NCBI RefSeq assembly: GCF_001274785.1
Contig: NZ_LHPI01000025.1
Location: 62,001 to 126,000 of the forward strand
Length of the DNA stretch: 64,000 bases
Direction of reading: 5' to 3'
Source of the DNA: Vibrio hepatarius
GTDB taxonomy: Bacteria > Pseudomonadota > Gammaproteobacteria > Enterobacterales > Vibrionaceae
Positions 53,101 through 61,305 of the stretch are shown one piece after another; the stretch's first letter is position 1, and every line of letters starts with the position of its first letter. Position numbers and translations under genes: made by a program. The notes below the pieces were generated by a model. That model was not told the DNA's origin. It ran no database searches and saw only the letters and a list, made by a program, of their open reading frames with translations.

Positions 53101-54636
53101 GATTCGGTTGATCTGCTAAACCAAAGCAGTGAACTGAGCGAGCAGCTTAAAGCGAAACTGGTTCAAGCCGAGCAAGCCCGTACTCGTACGCGTGAAGAAC
53201 TCAAGCAATCTCAAGGTCAGATGAACCAATACAACCAAGTATTGGCATCCCTGAAGAGTTCGCACCAAGCGAAGCTAGAGACGGTTCAAGAGTTCAAACA
53301 AGAGCTGCAAGAGTTTGGTGTTAACGCTGACGAAGGCGCAGAAGAACGAGCGATGCGTCGCCGTGACGAACTGCAAGAGCGTTTACACAGCTCGCGTAGC
53401 CGTAAGAGTGAGTACGAGCGTACCATCACTTCGACAGAACTTGAGATGAAAGGTCTGGCGAAACGCCTGAAGAAAGTGCAGAAAGAGTACACTGAGCTGC
53501 GTACTTTCGTTGTCGCAGCCAAAGCGGGTTGGTGCTCAGTACTGCGTTTGGCACGTGAAAATGACGTAGAACGTCGTTTGCACAAACGTGAACTGGCGTA
53601 CATGTCAGCGGATGAGCTGCGTTCGATGTCGGATAAATCATTGGGTGCGCTGCGCCTTGCGGTTGCCGACAACGAAGACCTGCGTGATGCGCTGCGTTTG
53701 TCTGAAGACAATGCACGTCCAGAACGTAAAGTCTTGTTCTACATTGCGGTATACCAGCATCTGCGTGAGCGCATTCGCCAAGACATCATCCGCACCGATG
53801 ATCCGGTTGAAGCGATTGAAGAGATGGAAGTGGAACTTGCACGTCTGACCGAAGAATTGACCCAGCGTGAAAATCGCTTGGCGATCAGTTCAGAGTCGGT
53901 TGCGAGTATCATTCAGAAGACCATCCAGCGAGAACAAAACCGCATTCGTATGCTTAACCAAGGTCTGTCTAACATTTCCTTTGGTCAGGTAAAAGGCGTG
54001 CGTCTGAACGTCAAGATCCGTGAAAGCCACGAGATTTTGCTCAACGGTCTGGCGTCGCAGCAAGAGCAGCATAAAGACCTGTTTGAAACCTCGCGCTACA
54101 CCTTCTCTGAAGCGATGGCAAAACTGTTCCAACGTGTGAACCCACATATCGATATGGGACAACGTTCTCCACAGGTATTGGGTGAGGAACTGCTGGATTA
54201 CCGTAACTACCTAGAGCTGAGCGTTGAAGTAAACCGTGGTTCGGATGGTTGGTTGCAAGCGGAATCTGGTGCGCTGTCAACGGGTGAGGCGATCGGTACG
54301 GGTCAGTCAATCCTATTGATGGTAGTGCAGAGCTGGGAAGAAGAGTCTCGACGTCTGCGCAGTAAAGATATTGTCCCTTGCCGTCTGTTGTTCCTTGATG
54401 AGGCAGCGCGTCTGGATGCGAAATCGATCTCGACACTGTTTGAGCTGTGTGACCGTTTGGATATGCAATTGCTCATCGCGGCACCAGAAAACATCAGTCC
54501 TGAGAAAGGCACCACCTATAAACTGGTACGTAAAGTGTTTAAAGACCACGAACACGTACACGTTGTGGGTCTGCGTGGCTTTGGTCAACCAGACAAGCCG
54601 AAGAGCGAGATCCAAGAGTTGGTTGAAGAGCTCTAA
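50179..54636 (+). CDS. mukB: Condensin ATPase MukB
   Basis: An SMC-like protein of 1485 residues, close to E. coli MukB (1486). Walker A SGGNGAGKS at 33-41. Long coiled coils, about 280-650 and 840-1130, surround a central hinge (about 650-790, with DDAPYFSAMYGPARHAIVV). The C-terminal head has the signature SGALSTGEAIGTGQSILLMV and Walker B LLFLDEAARLD. It compacts and segregates the chromosome. The gene ends the cmoM-mukFEB operon with a strong terminator. Confidence 0.97.
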   Translation: MIERGKYQSLTMVNWNGFFARTFDIDGLVTTLSGGNGAGKSTTMAAFITALIPDQTLLHFRNTTEAGSSQSSRDKGLYGKLQPGACYAALDVVNSRNQRLLFAVKLQQVAGRDKKVDIKPFVIQGLPSHVKPTDILIESVSATQARVRQINEVKDAISQYEGVQFKAFSSIVDYHAQMFEFGVVPKKLRNSSDRSKFYRLIEASLYGGISSAITRSLRDYLLPQNGGVKKAFQDMESALRENRMTLEAIKTTQADRDLFKHLITESTNYVAADYMRHANDRRNKLEQTLALRSELFSSRETLVEQNNLLNRVQEELELLVDSESALEQDYQAASDHLQLVQNALRQQEKIARYEEDLEELSERLEEQMMVVEEAQERVLMAEEQATISEEEVDSLKTQLADYQQALDVQQTRALQYQQAVQALEKAKQLLEDESLTEETAQALVSELKHKETESTNTLLSVKHKLDMSSAAAQQFDTALKLVQSIKGQVERNQAASVAKEALQQARDAKHTTQNEQQWRAQHRDLERSLNQQRQARELVESYRKQHNVELTDEIAFEQERERHAMQIESLEMAQEELREQRSEQRRIEQDASAEIRKQEAIAPTWIAAHDALEKLREQSGAELEDSQSVMSHMQVVLEQEKQQSLAKDKLAERRAQLDSEIERLASPGGSNDPRLKGLADTLGGVLLSEIYDDITIDDAPYFSAMYGPARHAIVVSDLSGIEEKLVELDDCPEDLYIIEGDVDAFDDSSFDAEELEGAVCVRMNDRQMRYSRLPEIPLFGRAAREQRLELLRAERDEVVEKHAKAAFDSQKQQRLYQAFNNFVANHIQVAFESDPERALMGLREKRNQVARLLADLDAKEQQQRSQLQTSKQALASLDKLAPHIALVEDDTLQGRFDELEEKIAQLSEAKAFLNNHGKALLELEKIASALEADPEQFDALEAEYQAADQQLQVLKKQIFALSDLVERRHYFAYSDSVDLLNQSSELSEQLKAKLVQAEQARTRTREELKQSQGQMNQYNQVLASLKSSHQAKLETVQEFKQELQEFGVNADEGAEERAMRRRDELQERLHSSRSRKSEYERTITSTELEMKGLAKRLKKVQKEYTELRTFVVAAKAGWCSVLRLARENDVERRLHKRELAYMSADELRSMSDKSLGALRLAVADNEDLRDALRLSEDNARPERKVLFYIAVYQHLRERIRQDIIRTDDPVEAIEEMEVELARLTEELTQRENRLAISSESVASIIQKTIQREQNRIRMLNQGLSNISFGQVKGVRLNVKIRESHEILLNGLASQQEQHKDLFETSRYTFSEAMAKLFQRVNPHIDMGQRSPQVLGEELLDYRNYLELSVEVNRGSDGWLQAESGALSTGEAIGTGQSILLMVVQSWEEESRRLRSKDIVPCRLLFLDEAARLDAKSISTLFELCDRLDMQLLIAAPENISPEKGTTYKLVRKVFKDHEHVHVVGLRGFGQPDKPKSEIQELVEEL

Positions 54637-54652
54637 CATTACGCTAATACGT

Positions 54653-54680
54653 AAAGCCCAGCTCGACGCTGGGCTTTTTT
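54653..54680 (+). terminator. Intrinsic terminator of the muk operon
   Basis: AGCCCAGC (54655-54662), loop TCGAC, GCTGGGCT (54668-54675), then a T-run. About 16 bases past the mukB stop. Confidence 0.9.
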
Positions 54681-54712
54681 GTATCTGTGCTATGAGCAGG
54701 TTGTATTAGGTA

Positions 54713-54744
54713 TAAAAAAGCCCCGCTTAGGCAAGCGGGGCTTT
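54713..54744 (-). terminator. Intrinsic terminator of the ATP-grasp operon
   Basis: A perfect 12-base stem AAAGCCCCGCTT (54717-54728) and AAGCGGGGCTTT (54733-54744), with a T-run on the minus strand. It lies 17 bases past the ATP-grasp gene stop. Confidence 0.9.
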
Positions 54745-54760
54745 ATCGTCAGTCAGAACC

Positions 54761-55741
54761 TTAGAACAAGGCTTTTGCGCCAAACTGCTTAGCAGAGTAG
54801 GCCACACGTTGCTCTGGCGTCGGATAATTGGCAGGCATACCAAGCGTTTCAATGTGCTGGAGTCTTGGTAGCAGACCCGCACCATTGGCGATTTGAATAG
54901 CCAGTCCTGGGCGAGCGTTAAGCTCAAGTACCATTGGACCTTCTTCTTTATCCAATACCATGTCTGTGCCCATGTAACCAAGGCCAGTCATTTCCCATGC
55001 GCTAGACGCAAGCACCAACAAACGCTCCCAATGTGGAACTTGCAACGTTGCTAGGTCTTTGCCTGTGTCTGGATGATGGGTGATCGGTTGGTCAAACTGT
55101 ACCGCGCGAATCGCTTTACCCGTTGCAATATCGAGTCCAACGCCAACCGCGCCTTGGTGCAGGTTCGCTTTACCGTCAGACGCGGCTGTTGAGCAACGCA
55201 TCATCGCCATTACCGGGTAGCCTTTGAAGACGATAATACGCACATCAGGCACACCTTCGTAACTGAAGCCTTCGAAACAGTCGTCAAACTTAATTAGGTT
55301 CTCAACGACCGCAACGTCATTCTTGCCGCCAAGCGAAAACAAGCCTGCTAGCGCGTTACTGATGTGACGCTCGACGTCTTCTTTGCCAATCGTTGCGCCT
55401 GATGGTTTGGTATACACGCCATCTTTATGTGAAGTAATGACCAGAATGCCTTTACCGCCACTGCCTTGCGCAGGTTTGATAACAAACCCTGGCCAGTCTT
55501 TGACGATATCGTGAATAGAGCGCACGTCGGCTTGGTTACGGATCACGCCAATAAGCTTTGGCACGGTTGCGCCTGCTGCTTCTGCGATGATCTTGGTTTT
55601 AAGCTTATCGTCCACCAACGGGTACTTCGAGCGATCATTGTAGCGACCAATGTAACTGTGGTTACGTTGGTTCATCCCCATGATCCCTTTATGGCGAAGT
55701 TTTCCCGGAGTCGTAAAGCGCGAAGTTAAACGTGATAGCAT
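54761..55741 (-). CDS. RimK-related ATP-grasp ligase
   Basis: A protein of 326 residues of the alpha-L-glutamate ligase-like family. ATP-grasp features: KLKTKIIAEAAGATVPKLIG, the ATP-binding loop VIKPAQGSGGKGILVI, then NLIKFDDCFEGFSYEGVPDVRIIVF. The metal-binding end is GPMVLELNARPGLAIQIANGAG. No signal or membrane segment, so it should act in the cytosol and join a carboxylate to an amine. The substrate is unknown. Last gene of a three-gene operon, 3 bases after the 7TM gene. Confidence 0.88.
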   Translation of the reverse strand: MLSRLTSRFTTPGKLRHKGIMGMNQRNHSYIGRYNDRSKYPLVDDKLKTKIIAEAAGATVPKLIGVIRNQADVRSIHDIVKDWPGFVIKPAQGSGGKGILVITSHKDGVYTKPSGATIGKEDVERHISNALAGLFSLGGKNDVAVVENLIKFDDCFEGFSYEGVPDVRIIVFKGYPVMAMMRCSTAASDGKANLHQGAVGVGLDIATGKAIRAVQFDQPITHHPDTGKDLATLQVPHWERLLVLASSAWEMTGLGYMGTDMVLDKEEGPMVLELNARPGLAIQIANGAGLLPRLQHIETLGMPANYPTPEQRVAYSAKQFGAKALF

Positions 55742-55744
55742 CGT

Positions 55745-57250
55745 TTAGTCCTCCGCTAGTGGTTTGAAGCGACGTAGCTCGGTCAAACGGTAACCTGTGT
55801 AAGTACCTAGTAGCAGAATGCCTGCCAATACAATCAGTTGTAGGCCAATGAAGTTAAACGTCAGGTGCTGAATGTATGGGTTAGTCATTGCAAGATAAAC
55901 CAGTACCGCGGTTAAAAGTGAACCGCCACCTTGTAGAACCACTTCCTTCGCGCCTTCTTCTTCCCATAGAATCGACATACGTTCGATTGTCCATGACAGG
56001 ATGATCATCGGGAAGAAAGTAATCGACAGACCTTCAGTCAGGCCGATCTTGAATGCGACAACAGTAAACACCGAGATGATCATAATAACCGTGATGATTA
56101 CCGCCGAAATCCGCGCTACGAGCAGTAGGTTTAGCCGCGATAAGTAACTTCGAATCACCAAGCCAGTACCGACTATCAGTAAGAAGCCGACGATACCAGT
56201 GACGAGTTGCGTCTGAACAAACGCCACCGCGATAAGTACAGGCATGAACGTGCCCGACGTTTTAAGACCAATGATTACGCGTAGGAATACCACAATCAGC
56301 GCACCGATTGGGATCAGCATGATGGTCTTAAACATCGCTTGCTCTTCAAGAGGTAAGCTGTGAATAGAAAAGTTAATCAGGCCATCAGCTTCCACTTTGT
56401 CATCGGTCGCTTGTTGAGGCGTGACCTCTAACGCGATCATTGAGAAGTGCACTTGGCTGTTTTGACCGCCCATCAGGTCAAGCAGTGAAATGTTTGACTC
56501 ATCCCAAACTAGGATGTTTTCAGCGATAACTTGCTGTGCGCTTTCTGGGTTAAACAGTACCCATTTGCTGCCGTTCCAAACTTGGTTCATGTGTTGAATT
56601 GTTTGACGACGACGGCCATCTTCCAATTCAATCACACCGACGATTTTACCCGGAACTTGAGCGTAAGCGAGCAGCTTGTCGATCGCCTCGACCTTACTCA
56701 TGTTATTGAGGATAAGGGATGCGTTTTGGCTTTCGTTGTCGTTGATGGCTTTAACCAGTTCGCGAGCAAAAGTAACGTCATCTGCTGAGCGTTGGTTGGC
56801 AACCGCGATCAGTGCAGCAACGGCCGCTTCAGTTGGACCATCAAAGGTTGGTTTGACGATATCGCCGCTTGGTGGAATGGCTTCCACTTTGGCCTGAGGG
56901 TCGACAAGGAATTGCGCCTTGTAGTAGATGGTTTGTGCGCCAAGAGCATGACGAATGGACCACTCTGCACGGCGACCCGATTCAGTGTTGACGTAAGAAA
57001 CTCCGTAGCCAGGAGACGATGATGACTCGCCAACTAAGGTAAAACCGTTTTGTGTGTGTGGTGCAGCAAGCGACGCTTTAACTGGCGTGCCCTGCGCGTT
57101 AAATTCGATGCGAGCTTCGATGTCCCATACCTGACGAGTTTCGCCCGGAGTCCAAGGCACACCATAGCTTTGGTGGCGGAATAGACTCAGCGCGATACCC
57201 GCGAGAATAAGCAGCACAACTGAAATATAAAAAGGAACTTTAGACGTCAT
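55745..57250 (-). CDS. Inactive transglutaminase-domain protein fused to 7TM
   Basis: A membrane protein of 501 residues. An N-terminal membrane segment (5-25) is followed by about 290 periplasmic residues of the inactive transglutaminase-like type (DGPTEAAVAALIAVANQRSADDVTFARELV). Then come about seven membrane segments (about 315-335 to 465-490), as in 7TM_transglut proteins. I do not see a Cys-His-Asp triad in the transglutaminase part, which agrees with the family name. Middle gene of the operon. Partner of the ATP-grasp and retropepsin-like proteins; mechanism unknown. Confidence 0.85.
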   Translation of the reverse strand: MTSKVPFYISVVLLILAGIALSLFRHQSYGVPWTPGETRQVWDIEARIEFNAQGTPVKASLAAPHTQNGFTLVGESSSSPGYGVSYVNTESGRRAEWSIRHALGAQTIYYKAQFLVDPQAKVEAIPPSGDIVKPTFDGPTEAAVAALIAVANQRSADDVTFARELVKAINDNESQNASLILNNMSKVEAIDKLLAYAQVPGKIVGVIELEDGRRRQTIQHMNQVWNGSKWVLFNPESAQQVIAENILVWDESNISLLDLMGGQNSQVHFSMIALEVTPQQATDDKVEADGLINFSIHSLPLEEQAMFKTIMLIPIGALIVVFLRVIIGLKTSGTFMPVLIAVAFVQTQLVTGIVGFLLIVGTGLVIRSYLSRLNLLLVARISAVIITVIMIISVFTVVAFKIGLTEGLSITFFPMIILSWTIERMSILWEEEGAKEVVLQGGGSLLTAVLVYLAMTNPYIQHLTFNFIGLQLIVLAGILLLGTYTGYRLTELRRFKPLAED

Positions 57251-57269
57251 TATTTTACCTTACTGGCTT

Positions 57270-58019
57270 TTATTTTTTGCTTTTTGACGGTGGTGTTTGA
57301 ATGTACTTCTTGCTTACATCAACCACTGCGATGTCTCGGATAAACTCACGGCCTAGCAGTACTGGGTGGCTCATTTGAGAACGGTCCGCTAATGTAAATT
57401 GCGCTTTCTCGTGGATCTTACCTAGCTCAACCCAAAGCTCGACAACTGCTCTGCGTTCTACGTCTTCGTTGGTCGACTGGCGGATTTTTACGTAACGTAT
57501 CACCGGCGCTTCAATCCAGTTGTCTTCTGTTGGTGGCGTGTCTCCGTCAGACAAGTGGAATCTCACCCAGTTGTTACCGTTGCGTTCAAACTCTTCGATG
57601 TCGATAGCATTGAGAGACGACGTCGCTGCGCCCGTATCTACGCGTGCATCAAAAGCTTGTTTAATGGTATCAATGGTCACTTTTTCGACTTCGCCAAGAA
57701 CAATGTTGTGGGTCGGCGTCGGTGGCTCTGGAGTTGGAGCAGGGATAACAACTGGTGCGTTTTTTTTGCGAACTTCTGCGACAACGTCTTTCTTAAGACG
57801 AATCATCTCTCTGTCCAGAACCCCGATTTTCTTTTCTAGTGACTCGATGTAGTCCGTTTGGTTACTAAGCTGAAGCGACAAGTTTTCAAGCTTAGTCGAT
57901 ACGTTCGTTTCAGAAGCCTGAATAGATGCGAGTGTTTCATTATGATACTGCTCGCCTTTGGTCAAAGAGCAGCCGGACAGAACTGCTAAGGCAACTATTG
58001 GAGTCAATCTGGTCAGCAT
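57270..58019 (-). CDS. Retropepsin-like (ATP-dependent zinc protease family) lipoprotein
   Basis: A protein of 249 residues. The signal MLTRLTPIVALAVLSGC puts lipid on Cys17. A coiled coil (about 30-85) and a Pro-rich linker (92-103) follow. The PF05618-type domain has the aspartic-protease-like motif VDTGAATSSLNA (Asp128) and HPVLLGREFIRDIAVVD. The family was named zinc protease, but the fold is retropepsin-like. It should sit in the periplasm. First gene of the operon with the 7TM and ATP-grasp genes (19-base gap). The activity is inferred. Confidence 0.85.
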   Translation of the reverse strand: MLTRLTPIVALAVLSGCSLTKGEQYHNETLASIQASETNVSTKLENLSLQLSNQTDYIESLEKKIGVLDREMIRLKKDVVAEVRKKNAPVVIPAPTPEPPTPTHNIVLGEVEKVTIDTIKQAFDARVDTGAATSSLNAIDIEEFERNGNNWVRFHLSDGDTPPTEDNWIEAPVIRYVKIRQSTNEDVERRAVVELWVELGKIHEKAQFTLADRSQMSHPVLLGREFIRDIAVVDVSKKYIQTPPSKSKK

Positions 58020-58137
58020 TGATAAACCTAAGAATGTTTAAGTTGTTATAAATAAGGAGTTTAGCGTATATAGGTAATCACTCACAACTTCCAAAGAGTG
58101 CGAAGGTCTCAAATAGTGAGGATTGTAGATAATACAC

Positions 58138-58169
58138 AATAAAATGAGGGTTATATTGTACCCTCATTT
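58138..58169 (-). terminator. Intrinsic terminator of cmoB
   Basis: On the minus strand: AAATGAGGGT, an 8-base loop, ACCCTCATTT (arms 58142-58151 and 58160-58169), then TTATTG. It separates cmoB from the lipoprotein operon, about 90 bases past the cmoB stop. Confidence 0.75.
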
Positions 58170-58260
58170 GTTGAGCAAAGCATGTGCTACGAGATTAAAC
58201 GTAAACAAATCGTTATGAGTTAACGCCCTGTCAATTCGTCAAGTAGAAGTGAGAATTTGT

Positions 58261-59232
58261 CTATGGCTTAGTTGCCACCAACACCGCGCGGCGTGGGGCT
58301 GGGTGGCCTTCAACGGTTTTACTCGGATCGTTTGGATCTAAGTAGTCAGGCAATGAGTTGTGTGTCATCCAGTTGGTGGTACGCTGTTCATCTGTTGAGG
58401 TCACATTCTCATCAACGATACGCACGTCAATAAAGCCAACTTGCTCCAGCCAAACCTTAAGTGCTTTTGCTGAAGGGAAGAAGTAAACGTTGCGCATTTG
58501 CGCGTAGCGGTCAACAGGGACAAGCACCGACGTTTCATCGCCCTCAATGACAAGAGTCTCAAGCACTAGCTCGCCACCAGAAACAAGCTGGTCTTTTAAC
58601 TGGATCAGATGGTCGAGTGGTGAACGACGGTGATACAGCACGCCCATGCTGAATACGGTATCAAACGCTTCTAGTTTAGGCAGTTGCTCGATTCCCAGTG
58701 GAAGAAGATGCGCGCGTTGGTCGCCGCCCATCAACTTACGGATCGCTTCAAACTGGATTAAGAATAGGTGTGAAGGGTCGATACCGACACACAAACGCGC
58801 GCCAGCACCCAGCATACGCCACATGTGGTAGCCGTTACCGCAACCTACATCGAGAACGCTGCGGTTCTTGAGCGGAGAAATGTGTGGTAACACGCGGTCC
58901 CATTTCCAGTCACTGCGCCATTCGGTATCGATATGGATACCGTGAACGTTATATGGACCTTTGCGCCAAGGATGGAAAGTGCGCAGTAGGCTTTCAAGCT
59001 TTTTCAACTCGCCAGTTGGCATTGGATCTTGGTTTGAAACCGTCACCGACTCAGTGATATCGACGTGGTCAGGTTGACCCTCTGGGATTTTGTTTAGCGC
59101 TTTTAACCAACGGCCAAAATCACCGTGCTCGGCATTTTGCCAGTCAGTCAATTGCTGAGGCAGGGTATTGAGCCACGGTTGTAGACGTGTATCTTGAGCG
59201 ATCAGTTGGTAAAAGTTAGCGAAATTAAACAT
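58261..59232 (-). CDS. cmoB: tRNA U34 carboxymethyltransferase CmoB
   Basis: A protein of 323 residues. It transfers the carboxymethyl group of carboxy-SAM to ho5U34 in tRNA. N-terminal helical part, then WRKGPYNVHGIHIDTEWRSDWKWDR and the nucleotide-binding LDVGCGNGYHMWRMLGAGA. FSMGVLYHRRSPLDHL and the C-terminal TNWMTHNSLPDYLDP are typical. It lies 104 bases downstream of cmoA on the same strand; a weak stem (AATCAC/GTGGTT, about 59308-59330) lies between. CmoM of the same pathway is at 47342. Confidence 0.96.
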   Translation of the reverse strand: MFNFANFYQLIAQDTRLQPWLNTLPQQLTDWQNAEHGDFGRWLKALNKIPEGQPDHVDITESVTVSNQDPMPTGELKKLESLLRTFHPWRKGPYNVHGIHIDTEWRSDWKWDRVLPHISPLKNRSVLDVGCGNGYHMWRMLGAGARLCVGIDPSHLFLIQFEAIRKLMGGDQRAHLLPLGIEQLPKLEAFDTVFSMGVLYHRRSPLDHLIQLKDQLVSGGELVLETLVIEGDETSVLVPVDRYAQMRNVYFFPSAKALKVWLEQVGFIDVRIVDENVTSTDEQRTTNWMTHNSLPDYLDPNDPSKTVEGHPAPRRAVLVATKP

Positions 59233-59336
59233 GAAATCCGAACCTGGTGCCTATGGTTGTATTCCCTAGAAAAATCGTCGACGGTCAGTGCTTCTAGGGA
59301 GCGAGCAATCACCGCTTAAATTAGTGGTTTGCGCGA

Positions 59337-60074
59337 TTACTTAATCGCAAACATTGAGCCAAAGTTAAAGCACTGGAACCAAACGTCGAAGCTGCTAAAG
59401 CCAATTTTAGCGAAACGTTCTTTGTGCTCTCTCTTTGAGTTTGGGCGCATTACGTTTTCAATAGCACTGCGCTTTTGGCTGATCTCTAACTCGCTGTAGC
59501 CATTTGCACGTTTAAAGTCGTGGTGCAGATCAATCAGCAGTTCGTTTGAAACGGGATCTTCAAACACGTACTTCTCAGACAGAATCAAAATGCCGCCCGG
59601 ACGTAAGCCTGCGTAGATTTTTTCCAGCAAGCTGTAACGGTCTTCAGGAGATAAGAACTGCAACGTGAAGTTAAGTACCACAACGGATGCGTTTTCGATC
59701 TCGATATTGCGGATGTCTGCTTCAACAACTTCTACCGGTGTGTCGCTGCGATATGCGTTCACGTGAAGCTTGCAGCGCTCGACCATCGCCGATGAGTTAT
59801 CTACCGCGATAATTTTGCAGCCTTCTTGCTGAATATGACGACGCATAGAAAGTGTCGCTGCCCCAAGTGAACAGCCCAAGTCATACACATTGCTGTGAGG
59901 CTTTACAAAGCGTTCTGCCAGCATGCCAATTGCAGAGATAATGTTGCTGTAGCCCGGTACTGAGCGTTGAATCATGTCCGGAAACACTTCCGCGACACGC
60001 TCATCAAACGTGAAGTCGCCAATTTTATCGATTGGCGCCGAAAAAATGGTGTCTGGATTGCTTTTAGGGTTCAT
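59337..60074 (-). CDS. cmoA: Carboxy-SAM synthase CmoA
   Basis: A protein of 245 residues that makes carboxy-S-adenosylmethionine from prephenate and SAM. It has FTFDERVAEVFPDMIQRSVPGY, the SAM-fold motif VYDLGCSLGAATLSMRR, and AVDNSSAMVERCKLH. NFTLQFLSPEDR and the end SSFDVWFQCFNFGSMFAIK match E. coli CmoA (247). First gene of the cmoA-cmoB unit. Confidence 0.96.
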   Translation of the reverse strand: MNPKSNPDTIFSAPIDKIGDFTFDERVAEVFPDMIQRSVPGYSNIISAIGMLAERFVKPHSNVYDLGCSLGAATLSMRRHIQQEGCKIIAVDNSSAMVERCKLHVNAYRSDTPVEVVEADIRNIEIENASVVVLNFTLQFLSPEDRYSLLEKIYAGLRPGGILILSEKYVFEDPVSNELLIDLHHDFKRANGYSELEISQKRSAIENVMRPNSKREHKERFAKIGFSSFDVWFQCFNFGSMFAIK

Positions 60075-60176
60075 AACTCGTTCTCATACCAAAGGGCAAC
60101 TGCGCTCGGCAGGCTTTAAAAAGGCGCGTATTTTATGAGAAATTCGCGCCTCTGTCATGTATTGCTTTAGATTGCC

Positions 60177-61043
60177 TCAGAACATCTGTAACTGGGAGTT
60201 GCCATCGTTGGCAGGGAATGGCGCCAAATCGGGTAACGCCACGCTTTTTTGTAGCATTTTGTACAGATTCGCAGCCAGCTCTGGGGCGACAATATTGTCG
60301 GCGGTATGAATCATTACGTACGGTTGCTTACCTTCGGCTATCCACTGTGGCAACTTACTTAGCCACGGGGTGAAAAAGTCGTAGTTTTGCTGCTCGAGGG
60401 GGTGACCAATAAAACGAATCATCGGGTGAGAGGCGGTCGCAATCGCATGAACAGGAACTTTGGGCTTTTTCATCTGTGCGTCGATGATCGCTTCGTTGTC
60501 GGGTTTTGCGGCAAAGACTGGGCGACTATCCATAATGATTCGATCGTAACCACGCTCCATTAACCATTGATTGAGCGCTCGTTCCGCGTCGCCTTTCGCA
60601 AAGAACGCCGGATGACGAACCTCTACGCCAATTGGAAAGCTTGGTGGGAAAAGAGCACAAAACTGTTTGAGCGCGTCAAGGTGCTCGGGGCCAAAAGCGG
60701 CTGGCAACTGAATGGTCCATTGCCCAATGCGGTCATGCAGCGGCGCCATTACCTGCATAAACTCTTTCAACTGCGCTTGGCTACCTTTGAGCATCTGCTG
60801 GTGGGTGATGGCTTTGGGTAGTTTAAACGTGAAGCGAAAATCATCATTCGTCGCTGATTTCCAGTTCTGAACGGTGGTTATGCTTGGCGTCGCGTAGAAG
60901 GTGGTGTTGCCTTCTACGGTATGAAACACCTGTGCGTACTTTTCTAGCCTTTCCGCAGGTTTGGTTCCACTGCCGTAAAAGCTCTGTTGCCAGTTGTTAT
61001 GCGACCACATGGTCAGGCCAAGTCGTAAGGGTAAACCGTCCAT
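60177..61043 (-). CDS. DUF72 family protein (YecE type)
   Basis: A protein of 288 residues. DUF72 TIM-barrel-like features are LGLTMWSHNNWQQSFYGSG, QVFHTVEGNTTFYATPS, FRFTFKLPKAITH, and PIGVEVRHPAF. In E. coli, yecE lies next to cmoA/cmoB, which fits. The function is unknown. It lies on the cmoA strand with a 102-base gap and is divergent from aspS. Confidence 0.88.
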   Translation of the reverse strand: MDGLPLRLGLTMWSHNNWQQSFYGSGTKPAERLEKYAQVFHTVEGNTTFYATPSITTVQNWKSATNDDFRFTFKLPKAITHQQMLKGSQAQLKEFMQVMAPLHDRIGQWTIQLPAAFGPEHLDALKQFCALFPPSFPIGVEVRHPAFFAKGDAERALNQWLMERGYDRIIMDSRPVFAAKPDNEAIIDAQMKKPKVPVHAIATASHPMIRFIGHPLEQQNYDFFTPWLSKLPQWIAEGKQPYVMIHTADNIVAPELAANLYKMLQKSVALPDLAPFPANDGNSQLQMF

Positions 61044-61074
61044 AACCTTCTATTTATATTCTTGTATGAGAGTT

Positions 61075-61104
61075 TTGCCGAATCACCCTTTATGGGGCTA
61101 TAAT
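61075..61104 (+). promoter_or_regulatory. Candidate sigma-70 promoter of aspS
   Basis: TTGCCG (61075-61080), an 18-base spacer, and a perfect TATAAT (61099-61104). Transcription would start near 61111 and give a leader of about 195 bases that holds the hairpin at 61123-61165. Confidence 0.65.
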
Positions 61105-61122
61105 CAGCGCCAATTTTTTAAT

Positions 61123-61165
61123 ATTGATGCAGTTTTACGCCTTTGTTGGTGTAAAAAGCATCAAT
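61123..61165 (+). other. Long hairpin in the aspS leader
   Basis: ATTGATGC (61123-61130) pairs with GCATCAAT (61158-61165), and TTTTACGCC (61133-61141) with GGTGTAAAA (61148-61156) with one G-T pair. Only AG/A are bulged between the two stems. No T-run follows. It lies 140 bases before the aspS start. Confidence 0.65.
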
Positions 61166-61305
61166 AGAAGATAAATCGCAATTAATTGTACGTTGAATAG
61201 TCGATCTAAAAGTACTTTCAGCGTATAAATGGAACTTTGCTCTATCTGTGAAGTTATCATTGATAGATAGTAATCAACAAATTTATAGAGATTGGGAATT
61301 TCATT

